Assembly: GCA_963575745.1 (NCBI GenBank)
Contig: CAUYUJ010019102.1
Coordinates: 106,141 to 170,140, forward strand
From: Prorocentrum cordatum
Lineage: Eukaryota; Sar; Dinophyceae; Prorocentrales; Prorocentraceae
DNA length: 64,000 nucleotides
Reading direction: 5' to 3'
A program made the translations under genes and the position numbers. Below, in pieces: positions 1 to 10,973 of the stretch (the stretch's first letter is position 1; each line of letters starts with the position of its first letter). A model generated the notes under the pieces. The model did not search any database. It saw nothing but the letters and a program-made list of their open reading frames with translations, and was not told where the DNA came from.

Positions 1-920
1 GCCCCCCGAGCCGCGCCCGCCCCCCGTCCCCGATGGTGGCCGCTTTACTTCGGAAGCTGGAACATATGCTGTGCCAGTGGCGGGCTGTTTTTCGATCCCA
101 GGACTTTTTGAGGGTCGGGGGCGACGCTGGGGTGGTGTGGCGTATATTTTTCCTCGATGTCCCAGGGGAACAGCGAAAAATGTATGCGCCGGGGTCCGGC
201 ATGCGCCAGGGTGCAAATTTCGATGCAGGGCCGGAAAAAGCGTCGGTGTATAGAGTTCGATTCCCTATTTATTGTTGTCGCCTTTTACGTCCAGGCGCGA
301 CGGCCCTCCCACCCAACCTTCGCCCCTTCCCGCGCAGTTGCGGCGACGCGCGCGCCCTGGCCTGGCGCCATTGCCTGCCCATCGTGCGGCCGGCGCGTGG
401 GCGCCGACAGGCACCGGCAGGTGGTAGTGGGCTTTCACGAGGATCTCGTGGGGGCCCACCCCTCCTGCATGAACCGTCTTTGGTCAGCGCTATTTGTGTG
501 AGCCAGGCCTAGCGCGTTGGGATTGAGTTTGTATGCAACGTGTTTTCGAGGATGCGGCCATGTGTGCCAATTTGCTTAGTGCGAGCCCCTCGGGTTAGCC
601 CTGCGAACCTATCTCTGGAGAGGTCAAGAGTACCTTCGTGCAGTCAAAATTCGGTACAGGTCCCAGTGTCGCGGATACGTCTTCAAACCGTGGCGATGGA
701 TGGGGCCCAGTTGAAGTTTGTGCTCTCTTGGTTTCCTGTTAGCAGGCTCTTACGATCGATGCCGAATCTTGGCGCGACCCTATCCCTTGGTTCATTCAGA
801 GGGCGACGGCCCGATCCAGACTGTGACCGCCGAGCTGCGCCAGGCCGCGGCGCTCCCGCTCCTGCTTTTTCCCAGCCATCCTGTGGTGTTGGGTCCTCGT
901 TTTGAAGAGACGGTCCCCGC
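1..920. other. No recognisable gene
   Basis: GC-rich sequence with no ORF whose translation resembles a known family. The short ORFs overlap in several frames and have arginine, proline and alanine-rich compositions typical of GC-rich non-coding DNA. Confidence 0.5.
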
Positions 921-978
921 GTTCCTCCTTCTCCTTCTCCTCCTCCTCCTCCTCCTTCTCCTCGCCCTCCTCCCTCCT
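921..978. repeat. (CTC/TTC)n microsatellite
   Basis: Pyrimidine-rich CTCCTC/CTTCTC tract directly before the 90-bp array. It can be read as serine or leucine runs on one strand and glutamate or arginine runs on the other. Confidence 0.8.
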
Positions 979-2745
979 GCGTTCGCATGCCTCCCCACCA
1001 CCCATTTCGGCACACCCCTCACGCGTTTCGTGGCCCCATAGGGAGCTCCACCGAAGGCCCCAGTGGCTGCGTTCGCATGCTTCCCCACCACCCATTTCGG
1101 CACACCCCTTACACGCTTCGTGGCCCCATAGGGAGCTCCACCGAAGGCCCCAATGGCTGCGTTCGCATGCTTCCCCACCACCCACTTCGGCACACCCCTC
1201 ACACGTTTCGTGGCCCCATAGGGAGCTCCACCGAAGGCCCCAGTGGCTGCGTTCGCATGCCTCCCCACCACCCATTTCGGCACACCCCTCACACGTTTCG
1301 TGGCCCCATAGGGAGCTCCACCGAAGGCCCCAGTGGCTGCGTTCGCATGCCTCCCCACCACCCATTTCGGCACACCCCTCACACGTTTCGTGGCCCCATG
1401 GAGCTCCACCGAAGGCCCCAGTGGCTGCGTTCGCATGCCTCCCCACCACCCATTTCGGCACACCCTCGCACGTTTCGTGGCCCCATAGGGAGCTCCACCG
1501 AAGGCCCCAGTGGCTGCGTTCGCATGCCTCCCCACCACCCATTTCGGCACACCCCTCACACGTTTCGTGGCCCCATAGGGAGCTCCACCGAAGGCCCCAG
1601 TGGCTGCGTTCGCATGCCTCCCCACCACCCATTCGGCACACCCCTCACACGTTTCGTGGCCCCATAGGGAGCTCCACCGAAGGCCCCAGTGGCTGCGTCG
1701 CATGCCTCCCCACCACCCATTCGGCACACCCCTCACGCGTTTCGTGGCCCCATAGGGAGCTCCACCGAAGGCCCCAGTGGCTGCGTTCGCATGCCTCCCC
1801 ACCACCCATTTCGGCACACCCCTCACACGTTTCGTGGCCCCATAGGGAGCTCCACCGAAGGCCCCAGTGGCTGCGTTCGCATGCTCCCCACCACCCATTT
1901 CGGCACACCCCTCACACGTTTCGTGGCCCCATAGGGAGCTCCACCGAAGGCCCCAGTGCTTCGCCCGCATGCGTCCGCACACCCACTTCGGCACACCCCT
2001 CACACGTTTCGTGCCCCATAGGGAGCTCCCACCTGCCGTTCGCATGCCTCCCCACCACCCATTTCGGCACACCCCTCACACGTTTCGTGGCCCCATAGGG
2101 AGCTCCACCGAAGGCCCCAGTGGCTGCGTTTGCATGCCTCTCCACCACCCATTTCGGCACACCCCTCACACGTTTCGTGGCCCCATAGGGAGCTCCACCG
2201 AAGGCCCCAGTGGCAGGGGCATGCCTCCCCACCACCCATTTCGGCACACCTCACACGTTTCGTGGCCCCATAGGGAGCTCCACCGAAGGCCCCAGTGGCT
2301 GCGTTCGCATGCTTCTCCACCACCACTTTGGCACACCCCTCACACGTTTCGTGGCCCCATAGGGAGCTCCACCGAAGGCCCCAGTGGCTGCGTTCGCATG
2401 CCTCCCCACCACCCATTTCGGCACACCCCTCACGCGTTTCGTGGCCCCATGGGGAGCTCCACCGAAGGCCCCAGTGGCTACGTTCGCATGCCTCTCCACC
2501 ACACATTTCGGCACACCCCTCACACGTTTCGTGGCCCCACAGGGAGCTCCACCGAAGGCCCCAGTGGCTGCGTTCGCATGCCGCCCCCACACCAACTTCG
2601 GTGCACCCCTCACACGTTTCGTGGCCCCATAAGGAGCTCCACCGAAGGCACCAGTGGCAACGTTCGCATGCCGCCCCCACACCCATGTCGGCACACCCCT
2701 CAAACGGTTCGTGGCCCCATAGGGAGATCCACCGAATACGGTACT
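976..2745. repeat. 90-bp tandem satellite, about 20 units
   Basis: Units begin near GTTCGCATGC and contain CACCCATTTCGGCACACC and CCATAGGGAGCTCCACC. Unit starts recur near 980, 1070, 1160, 1250, 1340 and so on to 2661. Most units are 90 bp; a few carry 1-15 bp deletions, and the last three are more divergent. The period is a multiple of three, so long ORFs run through the array on both strands. These are by-products of periodicity and not evidence of a gene. Confidence 0.95.
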
Positions 2746-2935
2746 CACACCAGCATTACTCACAACTGCATATGGTTGGGTCCTTTGCCAGGCTAATTTT
2801 TTCCAGCTTGTCCTGTCTTGTCTTCTTTCTCATGGTGTGCCTGCTCACATTCCATATTATTCAATGCGTAGTCGTTCTCTCCTATGTGCCCCTCCTCCCT
2901 CGCCCCCTCCCTGTCCCCTCCTCCCGCCCATCTCG

Positions 2936-2936
<1 letters not shown>

Positions 2937-3027
<91 letters not shown>

Positions 3028-3105
3028 CTTTTTGTTTTTTTTTTGATTCTTTTTCTTATACTATATAACCTATATATATGTATAATATATATATATATAT
3101 ATATT

Positions 3106-3183
<78 letters not shown>
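2937..3183. repeat. (CT)n-(TA)n-(CT)n compound microsatellite
   Basis: A CT run of about 80 bp, then a T-rich spacer, a TATATA block at 3068-3105, and a second CT run to 3182. Confidence 0.95.
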
Positions 3184-3184
<1 letters not shown>

Positions 3185-3347
3185 CCTCCGCCCCCCCGCC
3201 GCCTATCTCCATTGATCCCGCCCCAGCGCGTGCGATCGCTTGCGAGCCCTGCCCGTGCTGGCCCAATCGACGCTGGGGTATCTGACGCCCCCGCTCGGGT
3301 TCATTTGTCAGCTGGCACTCGCCATGTTATGATACCCCGCCAGTGTT

Positions 3348-3454
3348 TTTGTATAGTCTGATAGGTTTGTAGACTGCAGGTTAAGTGGGAGGGGGTGTGG
3401 GCTCAGGTGGCCATTTTGGGTCCGTAGCGTTCGGCTCAGGCCGACGCGCGGGTG
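3348..3454 (+). repeat. Element 1 repeat A1
   Basis: 107 bp starting TTTGTATAGTCTGATAGG. It matches 18393-18499 with 4 mismatches. It marks the 5' end of the element and is followed 74 bp later by the first ORF. Confidence 0.92.
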
Positions 3455-3527
3455 TTCCGGGGGGCCGCGGTGCGGCCATGACCGCAGCCGTGCTAGTCCG
3501 CGGACTAGGGGGCGCTGCTGCGGTGCC

Positions 3528-5534
3528 GTGGCTGTGGGCTTCCTTGGGGCGCACCTGATGATCCTGGTTATGGGTGGTGCGTTCTCGGCCCAGGGGGCGC
3601 TGAGCTGGCTGCCGTTCGGGCGCGCGGGGGGCGAGGTCCCAGCGCCGACGCCGCCGGCCCTGCCCGGACCGAAAGCCCTGCCGACAGGCGGTGGGGGGCA
3701 AGGTAAAGGGCGGGGCCCGCCTGCCAAGCCCGCGCCTGAAGGAGGGAAAGGGGCGAGGGCCGCAGGCCAAGCCCCCGGGGGTGCCAGGCGCCCCCTCGCC
3801 GCCGCGGGCGAGGTCGACGACAACGACCACCCCTGCGGGCACTGGGCGCGTAGGCAAGGGCGAGCCCTCGGGCAGCCCTGCTACGCCGGCGCGCGAGGAG
3901 AGCGACGGGCCCGTAGGCGCGCCTGGGCAGCCATCCGCCCCGGAGAACCGGACGGGCGATGGCGAGCTTGACCAGCCGCGCGGGCCGGATGGATACTGGG
4001 GGTGGAGCGGTTGGGTGCCGCACCTGCCCCACTGGTGGGCCGGCCGGAGCACGCCTCCGCTACCGCCTCCGCCACCCGCCCCGCCCCCTGAGACGGAGTC
4101 AGGTCCAGGCTGGGGCTTCGCCGCCTGGGTCTTCGAGTTCGTGGGCTACGGTGCGTGGGTGAGCTCTCCCGACCACGCAGGCGCGATCCGCACGAGCGGT
4201 GGCTGGGTTGGATCCGCCATCGATCGGCTGGGCGTCAAGATGCTCGGATATTGGTGGGAGACCGCGGTCCTCTGCTTCGCGTTGGGCATCTTCACGTTCG
4301 TGTTGGGTGCCCTGGCCTTCATCGTCAACGCGGCGGCTCAGCCTATGCTGTGGGTTGCCGGGGGGCTCCGCTGGGCGTGGTACCAGATTATACCTGGTGC
4401 TGTCGGCGGCGCGGAGGCGACGGGCCCGGCGCGCGCCTCCCCCCACCCCCCCCGGCGCCGCTGCTGGTGCGCTGGCGCGGGCCGGGTTTAGGCGGCGTGG
4501 TAGAAACGGAGTTCTGCACAATGGGGGTGCGCGGCATGGGAACTAATCGGGCGTGCAACCACGTGCTCCTGCGTAAGCACGGGCAGGTGGCCCGTGTCAG
4601 CTGCAACTTCGCGGACTGGTATCGGCTGGACCGCCACGGACTCAACGTTAAGATCGGGCAAGTCCTGGGGTGCACCAGTCGCAAGTGGCGGCTGAACCTC
4701 GAGGAGACCGGCAACGTGCACCTATGCCGTGCCGTCGAGTGCGCATTTTGCCCGGTGGCGCACCCCATGCATGTTGACCAGTACGCGGCCATCGACTACA
4801 CGCAGATCGTGGACTTAGCCGAGCACGGAAAGGCTACAGCCTGCCGGGCAGTCGGCGTGGGACTCCGGAAGGTATTCGGGGTCCTCAAATGGCTGCTCTG
4901 CCTGCCCTGGTCGGTGTGCGGATGGCTGTGCCGGGCCCGGCCGGAGCCCCGCTACATCGCTGACGCCGCGGGTTGCCGCCGCCTGGACACCGATTCGGAG
5001 AGCGAGGTGGAGGCTGAGGAGCGCCCCTGCCAAGCCGCACAAGTTGGGGTGCAGCTAGCAGGCGGAGCACGCCCCCTCCAGCCTGAGGGGCGCGGGGGCC
5101 GAGGGATGCAGGAGACGACTGTACTACTTCAGGAGGATGCCGAGGTATCGGACGCCCCTCGGCCTGGGCATTGCCTCGACGCCCAGGTGCATCTCTGCGC
5201 CCACCATGCTCAGAAGTATCGGTCCACCCTCATCGGCCGCAAGTGCAGCCTTCCCACATGCCTCCGCATGGCGAAGGGTAGCTGCGGGGGGGCTCCGATG
5301 TGCGGGGAGCACCTTCGACGGGACGAGGGCCGCGCCGTGCGCGTCGAGGCGACGGTCCTGCCGGGGATCCTCGGGGGCCTACGCCGTCGCATGAGAGTGC
5401 GGGTGCCAAGCCCCGCCAAGGCGCGCGACTGGACCGCGCACGCCGCCGATGGGGGTAGGCGTAGCGCCAGGGGCGGCCTACCCCCCGCTCGCTGCGCCGC
5501 CACCCCCCGCGGTGGCCCCGTCCGTCGATCTTGA
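3528..5534 (+). pseudogene. Element 1 ORF1: hydrophobic, Cys-rich protein of unknown role (frameshifted)
   Basis: The reading runs in three pieces. Frame 3528-3971 starts at a GTG and has its first ATG near 3558; it encodes a hydrophobic N-terminus. Frame 3691-4491 carries a proline-rich linker, tryptophan-rich stretches and a clear membrane-spanning segment at about 4261-4350. Frame 4155-5534 carries two Cys/His clusters (about 4716-4775 and 5169-5314) that look like zinc-binding sites. I do not recognise the family. The first ORF of element 2 also lies directly after A1 and begins MAV with a hydrophobic segment, so this may be a shared feature of the lineage. Frame changes make the copy non-functional unless they are spliced, programmed or sequencing errors. 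Confidence 0.5.
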
Positions 5535-6620
5535 CCCTACGAGGGTCCAGGCCCTGGCCTCAGGACCGCAGCCGCGTCGATCGCGACCCGCGGAAGCGAG
5601 GGCCAGCGAACGATCGCGGTCCGCCGACCGTGGAGCCCCGGGCGATCGGATCGCCCATCGCGGGTGGCTCCAGGAGCCCATCCTCGTGAAGGTCTGCCCG
5701 ATGCTCCCAGACGACCCCGGGGGGGCCGAGGATGCATACGGCGCGCCCCAGGCGAGTTCATGGAACATTCTACTGGGTGAATGCGAGGGACTCGACGTAC
5801 GAGGCACGGGCGGGGACGCCCGACTTATCATCGGGACCGGCCTCGAGGGTGTCAGGGTGGAGGTCCCAGCCAGCGAGGTCGCGCGGCATCCGCCCCCTCT
5901 GGAGGACGGGCGTTGCCCGATTGATTGGATCAATCGGCTGCTGTACGAGGTCCCCCAAGGCGCACGGGAGGTGGGGTTGCGTGTCATGGCCCACCACCTC
6001 CCGCAGGATCTGCTGGCGATGTTACGCCAGGAGCAGTGGGGCGGTGTGGGCGTGGAGAGCGCGAGCGGCTGGAGGCGGCGCTACCTGACGAGCACGGAGC
6101 GCCAGCAGCTGCAGCACGACCCGGGACGCACGCTTGGCCGCCACTGGCGGGGCGGCGCGCATGGGGCGCAGCTTGCGCCCGGCATGGAGGGCCTGCCCCG
6201 CCCAGCCCCAGTTGCAGCCCCACCGCGCCCGGCGGCGGCCGCCGCCAGCGCGGGCGAGGATGCTGGGGGGCCTGATCCCCTCGAGAAATTTATGGACACC
6301 CTACGAGCAGAGGATCTCAAGGGACGAGGGGGGCAAGCAGCGGCCCTCAGCGCGCTGGGTATGACCGCTGACCTACTCGGGATTCCACTTGACCAGGCGG
6401 ACCAGCAGCTGCGGAGGAGGGTCGCTCAAGTGGCGGCGGCGGGCCCCTTGGGGCCCGATCTGGAGCGCGCCCTCGCGGATCTGGAGGATGCGCAGCTGGA
6501 GGCGCGCGCGCGTGAGCGTGCCGCGGCCAGCGACAAGGTTCCCCTGCAGGGCAGCCTCTCACGCGAAGGATCGCGGAGCCGCTCGGCGCGGGGACGGGGC
6601 GGGATCCCAGCCCGAGGCAG
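5449..6620 (+). CDS. Element 1 Gag-region N-terminal part, unknown domain
   Basis: Open frame of about 390 codons. It has a basic, proline-rich N-terminus, then a folded-looking region (about 5700-6130) with motifs such as IDWINRLLYEVP and LRVMAHHLPQDLLAMLRQ, then an alanine-rich linker and an Arg/Ser-rich end. The same frame stays open to 7041, but from about 6615 sense continues in the frame of the next entry. The position before the CCCH Gag suggests it is the N-terminal part of one Gag polyprotein. No database family is recognised. Confidence 0.45.
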
Positions 6621-8486
6621 GTGCCCCGGCGTGAACTCTTCGGGGCCGTGCCCGCTGTCCGACCCTCGGACCCGCGTCGCGGCCTACTGGGCGATCGCGA
6701 CTTACTGGCGCGCGAGGGGCGCGGGTGCCCCGCTCGTGGGACCAATCCGCTCCTCGACGGGCCCTCGATCCTTGGGCAACTCACCGGCCAGTCGCCCCAC
6801 GGGGGCGGGATGGGTGGAGAGCGCGCTGGTGGTCCGGACGACGCCGGGGCACCTGGGGCCCTGGGCGGCCTTACGGCCGAGGCCGAAGCCCAGATCATCG
6901 AGCGGTTGGATCGCCAGAATCGCTTCGCCGAGCGCCACGTCTTTGCCGCCGAGCGGCAGGCGCGGGCCACCGAGGGCGACAAGAAGGCCCAGGGCACCCG
7001 GGCGGGGATCGGCCGGGGCGAGGAACTGGATCTCTACGTAGCCAGAGGATGCAACACCTTCGTGGTCGAGGCCTGCGAGGGGATCACCGGAAAGGATCTG
7101 TTCGACTCTCTCAAGCGCATGTGTGCGCGCTCCAAGAGCACGCTCAAGACGATCGGGTTTCCCTGCCTGGTTACCAACCGCGTGGCGCACGGCTACGCGG
7201 CGCTCGCCTTCGGGACGGGCCCGCGCGACCTGGGAGTGGATGACTGCATCCCTGCGCGCGACGAGGACTTCGACGGCTACAGGCTCCCTGTGGACGACAA
7301 ATTGGAGCCCCACCAGCGGCCCGCCACACACATGGCGACTTGGTTTAAGAGGGCTGGGTGCGAGATCCAGATGTTCGAGTCCATCGTGGGAGTAGCGCAC
7401 GGGGCTGAACGTCGGCGGTCGCTGGGTTTTTTGGCGGCGGCCTTCGAGAGGGATCCCTCGGAGTTCCCAGACCACTGGGTCAAGGATCTGTGGGAAGAAC
7501 TCCGGAGTACCTGGGTCGAAGAGCTACGGGAGCTTAGACGTCGGATCTGCCGGGAGCTCGACACCGAGAACCCAAGGAAGGAGGACATCAAGTACATTCT
7601 GCTCATGCTGGAGAATGGCTACGACCTGCCCCGAACGTTCGACCTCGGGGACCCGAATGCCTACTACCAGCAGATAGTGGTACCCCGGCGTAAGGCTGCG
7701 CTCGCGCGCCTCCTCAATGGGCAACTGAACGCCCACCTGACGAAGAGGCCGCCGAAGGCGGGAGGGGGTGATGAGATAGGCGGGCCCCAGCCCTCGGCGC
7801 TAGGCGACGACAGGCCCAAGGCAGGGGCTGGGCCCCAGCCGAAGGCGGGGCCCAAGGCGGGCACCGGTGCCCCAGCGGGGACGGCACCCAAGAGGGCGCA
7901 CCCGGCGGGTAAGGAGTTAACACGCCAGGAGCGCACGCGTTCCGTGGCACACGCACCCCGCAATAAGGACAACGTCCCCATGTGCTGGGGGGCTACCACG
8001 CACATGGGCTGCTCGCGGAAGGCTTGCGACTGCCCGACCTCCCATGACCCCATCAAGTCAACGCGCGGGCTGGACTACACGGTGGTCATGCAGCTCACGA
8101 GGCGCGGGGGGCTCCTTGGGGCGCCGCGGATCGATCCCAAACAGGTGGACGGGATGATTGCGCAACTGCGCTCGCAAGCCAAGGCAGCCGAGGCCGAGAA
8201 GGTCGGCGAGGACACCTCTCCCCCTGCTGCCCCTGACTCCCAGAAGGGAAAGGGCCGTGGCCGGGGCAGTGACTCGCGAGCGGCGGGCGACCCGTGCCCT
8301 GGGCAGGCCCCGGGCGACTACGCTACGCTCCAGCTTACCGCGATGGAGTCCGACCTCCGGGAAGCGGTCGAAGGTCCCGACTTCGGATGGCTTGAGGACC
8401 ACGACTGCCCACGCGCGGCGGCCACTTGGGACGCCCATCCCACGGGAGGGGCCAGAGCTCCGCCGCAAGCTCATGCAGGAGCTTGA
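6621..8486 (+). CDS. Element 1 Gag-like protein with CCCH zinc finger
   Basis: 621-codon ORF. An alpha-helical region with charged heptads (about 6870-7000) is followed by a compact domain (about 7020-7720), then a Pro/Lys/Ala-rich linker. A zinc finger C-x8-C-x6-C-x3-H is encoded at 7983-8045. It plays the nucleocapsid role expected of a retrotransposon Gag (inference from position and composition). The last 15-20 codons look out of frame: from about 8440 the sense reading moves to the +1 frame of the next entry, so Gag and the following protein may have been one product. Confidence 0.6.
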   Translation: MPRRELFGAVPAVRPSDPRRGLLGDRDLLAREGRGCPARGTNPLLDGPSILGQLTGQSPHGGGMGGERAGGPDDAGAPGALGGLTAEAEAQIIERLDRQNRFAERHVFAAERQARATEGDKKAQGTRAGIGRGEELDLYVARGCNTFVVEACEGITGKDLFDSLKRMCARSKSTLKTIGFPCLVTNRVAHGYAALAFGTGPRDLGVDDCIPARDEDFDGYRLPVDDKLEPHQRPATHMATWFKRAGCEIQMFESIVGVAHGAERRRSLGFLAAAFERDPSEFPDHWVKDLWEELRSTWVEELRELRRRICRELDTENPRKEDIKYILLMLENGYDLPRTFDLGDPNAYYQQIVVPRRKAALARLLNGQLNAHLTKRPPKAGGGDEIGGPQPSALGDDRPKAGAGPQPKAGPKAGTGAPAGTAPKRAHPAGKELTRQERTRSVAHAPRNKDNVPMCWGATTHMGCSRKACDCPTSHDPIKSTRGLDYTVVMQLTRRGGLLGAPRIDPKQVDGMIAQLRSQAKAAEAEKVGEDTSPPAAPDSQKGKGRGRGSDSRAAGDPCPGQAPGDYATLQLTAMESDLREAVEGPDFGWLEDHDCPRAAATWDAHPTGGARAPPQAHAGA

Positions 8487-10128
8487 GTCCGAAGGCATCT
8501 TCGCGCCTCTGAAAGGGGCCAGTGAGTATCTGCAGAGCCACGTGCGCGGGCGCGTCATGGGGGCGCGCCTGCGCGGGGAGCGCCTCACCGTGGAGCGGGC
8601 TCTCGAGGAGGCCGTGGACCGCGGCCATCGGGGACTCAGCAGCGAGGCGGCCGACCTGCACGAGGCGCTCAGCTGCGCCGCAGGATGCGTCTCCGAGGGC
8701 GGGGCCGAGGTCGGCCCAGTTGCCTGGGATGCCGACGGACTGATAGGTCGCGGGTCTTACACATTTTGGGATGGGGACACCCGCATCCAGTGGGCCTTCC
8801 TCGACTACCGGGACCGCCTCAGCCCTGCGGAGGAGATGGCCCGGGCGATGTTCATGGAGGTGGGTGACACCGAGGAACGGCAATGTTTGCTGCTGCACGT
8901 GGCTGCCGGGGTGCTCCTGCTGCGCGCGGGCGAGGGCGAGGGTGGGCCCAGCCCGGATGCGGTGCAACAGCTGGCCGCGGAGTACCGACGCGCACTGTGG
9001 GGGGAGGGCCACGCGGCGCTACGCGCCCTGGGCGACTCGCCCCCGTGGATTACGGCCATGGAGGCCGATGTCCGATCCTACGTCCACGACGCGGTGCACC
9101 CGCACCACGACAAGGACTATCGCTGCCTGGCAGCATGCCCCGTCGCCGACCTCGACGCAGTCACGCTCCAGGTGCGCCGCGTCAATGGCAGTGGGCGCCT
9201 ATGCGTCGACCACCTGATGGGAACGGGTGTTGGCGCGGAGGATCGAGTTATCCCGCTCCTGATCTGGCGCGGCCACATGCGCGTCTTGCGCCCTGGCACC
9301 CACGCGGAGGCAGTGGCCCTAGGCCAGCGCTGGGGGCACGCGGGCAGCCTGTCCCGAGAGATCGTCAGCGCCGGCTGGCGCGAGATGCTCGACGAGGGCC
9401 TGGACGTCGAACCCACCGTCCCAGGCAAGAGCGCGCCCTGCACCCACTGCAAGGCAGCGGAAGGTCGGGCTGGCCGCGCAGTTGGGCGCGCGCCGGCTTC
9501 GTTCGGAGAACATCCGGCGGACGTCCAGGCCCGCCTCCTGGAGGCCAACGCGATACCACTTCGACACGACCCTGCGTTCGCGTGCGGTCTGGTCGCCCAG
9601 GAGGTGTATGCCGGGTCAGGGAATTGGTCTGCCGCGCTTCGAGCCGAGGGTATCGGGGTGCTGGAGCCGATCGAACATCACAACGACCCTCTCCGGGAGT
9701 CCGGCCCACGGCCGGACCACGACACCCTCGACCCTGCTGTTCGCGCGCGCATGCAGGAGGCCGCGCGGACCCCCGTGGGCCCCGATGTGGCCAACGTCTG
9801 GTGCTGGGGTACACCGTGTGGCTCGTGCGCCGACCTCGGGCTCATGACCCAGCCCGGCGGGGCCCCGCAGGGGGCCCGCACGTGGGAGCGCCCAGAGGGG
9901 GACGGCTCCAAGGAGTTCGAGCTCGTCGGTAACAGCCACACCCAGTTCACGTGCGACACCTGCCGCATCCTCCACGATGCCGGCAAGGAGTTCCTCGTCG
10001 AGTCCTCCTGGCCCTCGGGCCGCTACCCCAAGATCTGGGACCCGGCACCTATGCAAGAGCTGCGTCGAGCGACCGGGGCCATGATCGTCCCGGCGCCTGG
10101 GGTAAGGCCCCGTCCGATGCGCCAGAGA
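8443..10128 (+). CDS. Element 1 unknown domain plus methyltransferase (MT) domain
   Basis: The first part (about 8443-9480) is an unrecognised domain with regular amphipathic stretches; a segment around 9240-9300 with a hydrophobic run and histidine could be the end of a protease-like fold, but this is only a guess. The second part is MT-like: a SAM-binding loop VYAGSGN at about 9606-9626, a PCGS motif at about 9810-9825, and VESSWPSG at about 9995-10020, corresponding to LENPSTS of element 2. In element 2 the MT lies after the recombinase; here it lies before RT. Sense leaves this frame near 10110-10130. Confidence 0.55.
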
Positions 10129-10934
10129 GCCTCTATCGCAAGGGCAGCTGGTGGCTCGTCAGCCCCCGGCTGTGCTTGCGCGCCCTGTTGCTGGCACGCC
10201 GGTGCCCGCGCGACCGCCACCGCGTCGAGCTGAAGGACCACGTGCCCAGCACGGGCATTAAGCGCACCAAGGAGGCGCAGGTTTGGGCCCCCAGATTTTG
10301 CACCGCGTGGGCAAAAGTTCTGAAGGGGGCCTATCACCGCTGGTCGGTGAGCCAGCTGCGAAGGCAACTGGCACTTGTATGGGAGGATGGCCCGGGGGCG
10401 TCCCCCAATTTCGCCCGGGCGGAGGCGCCCGGGCGCCTGCAGGGCGTCGACTTCACTGGAATCGAGCGCCTACAGACCTCGTGGGACGGCTCAAAATGCG
10501 GCAGGCTCAGCCCAGCCATGCATCGAGCGCTGGCGGGGCTTCCCAAGCCCCCGTTGGGAGAGACAAAGGGGGAGGCGAGCGCGGGCAAGCCTCGCCCCCC
10601 CTGCGAGGACCCGGCAGGAGACATCGTGGAGGACCTCGATGGGTGCAGCCCGGCCGAGCTAGCGACGGTCTACCTGACCTTCTGCGCGGAGCACCCGGAG
10701 TATGACCCCGAGGCCATGCGGACCCTGGTTGGTCTGGGGGATCGGCTCCTCCAACGGACCGGGTTCTTGAAGGAGGCGGCCGCGCTGCTCAGGCGCGCGC
10801 GCCACGAGCGCTTGGGCAACCTTCTCCGCGGGGTCCTGAGAGCACTTCGAGTACGTCCGGGAGCTGGCGGAAGGGGGGGCAGCTGCGCGGCGGGGCGCGC
10901 CGCGGAAGCGCGAGCGGGCCCAGCCGTGCCCTAG
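10128..10934 (+). CDS. Element 1 MT C-terminal tail and linker to RT
   Basis: It opens with YRKGSWWLVSP, aligning with WRKRTWLVCGN at the end of the element 2 MT, so it is the frameshifted continuation of the previous entry. A region with several conserved-looking Trp, Cys and His residues follows to about 10500, then a Pro/Gly linker and a helical stretch. From about 10830 to 10970 the better sense reading is in a third frame (SVRAHIDEAYQRLM), then it returns to this frame for RT. The formal stop at 10932 therefore lies in an out-of-frame stretch. Confidence 0.45.
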   Translation, partial: SLYRKGSWWLVSPRLCLRALLLARRCPRDRHRVELKDHVPSTGIKRTKEAQVWAPRFCTAWAKVLKGAYHRWSVSQLRRQLALVWEDGPGASPNFARAEAPGRLQGVDFTGIERLQTSWDGSKCGRLSPAMHRALAGLPKPPLGETKGEASAGKPRPPCEDPAGDIVEDLDGCSPAELATVYLTFCAEHPEYDPEAMRTLVGLGDRLLQRTGFLKEAAALLRRARHERLGNLLRGVLRALRVRPGAGGRGGSCAAGRAAEARAGPAVP

Positions 10935-10973
10935 CGTGCGAGCCCACATCGACGAGGCCTACCAGAGGCTGAT

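Noticed and set aside
245-265. AGTTCGATTCC, similar to a tRNA T-loop
   Set aside because: No matching acceptor, D or anticodon stems could be placed upstream, and the T stem has a mismatch.
902-2098. Long ORFs in the 90-bp array (about 400 codons on both strands)
   Set aside because: They follow from a stop-poor unit whose length is a multiple of three, and equally long frames exist on the opposite strand.
2837-3285. Poly-Leu/Ser and poly-Arg/Glu ORFs over the CT tract
   Set aside because: They are translations of simple-sequence DNA only.
9240-9300. Possible OTU-type protease end in element 1 (hydrophobic run followed by His)
   Set aside because: No catalytic Asp-Gly-x-Cys motif could be found upstream, so the call is not supported.
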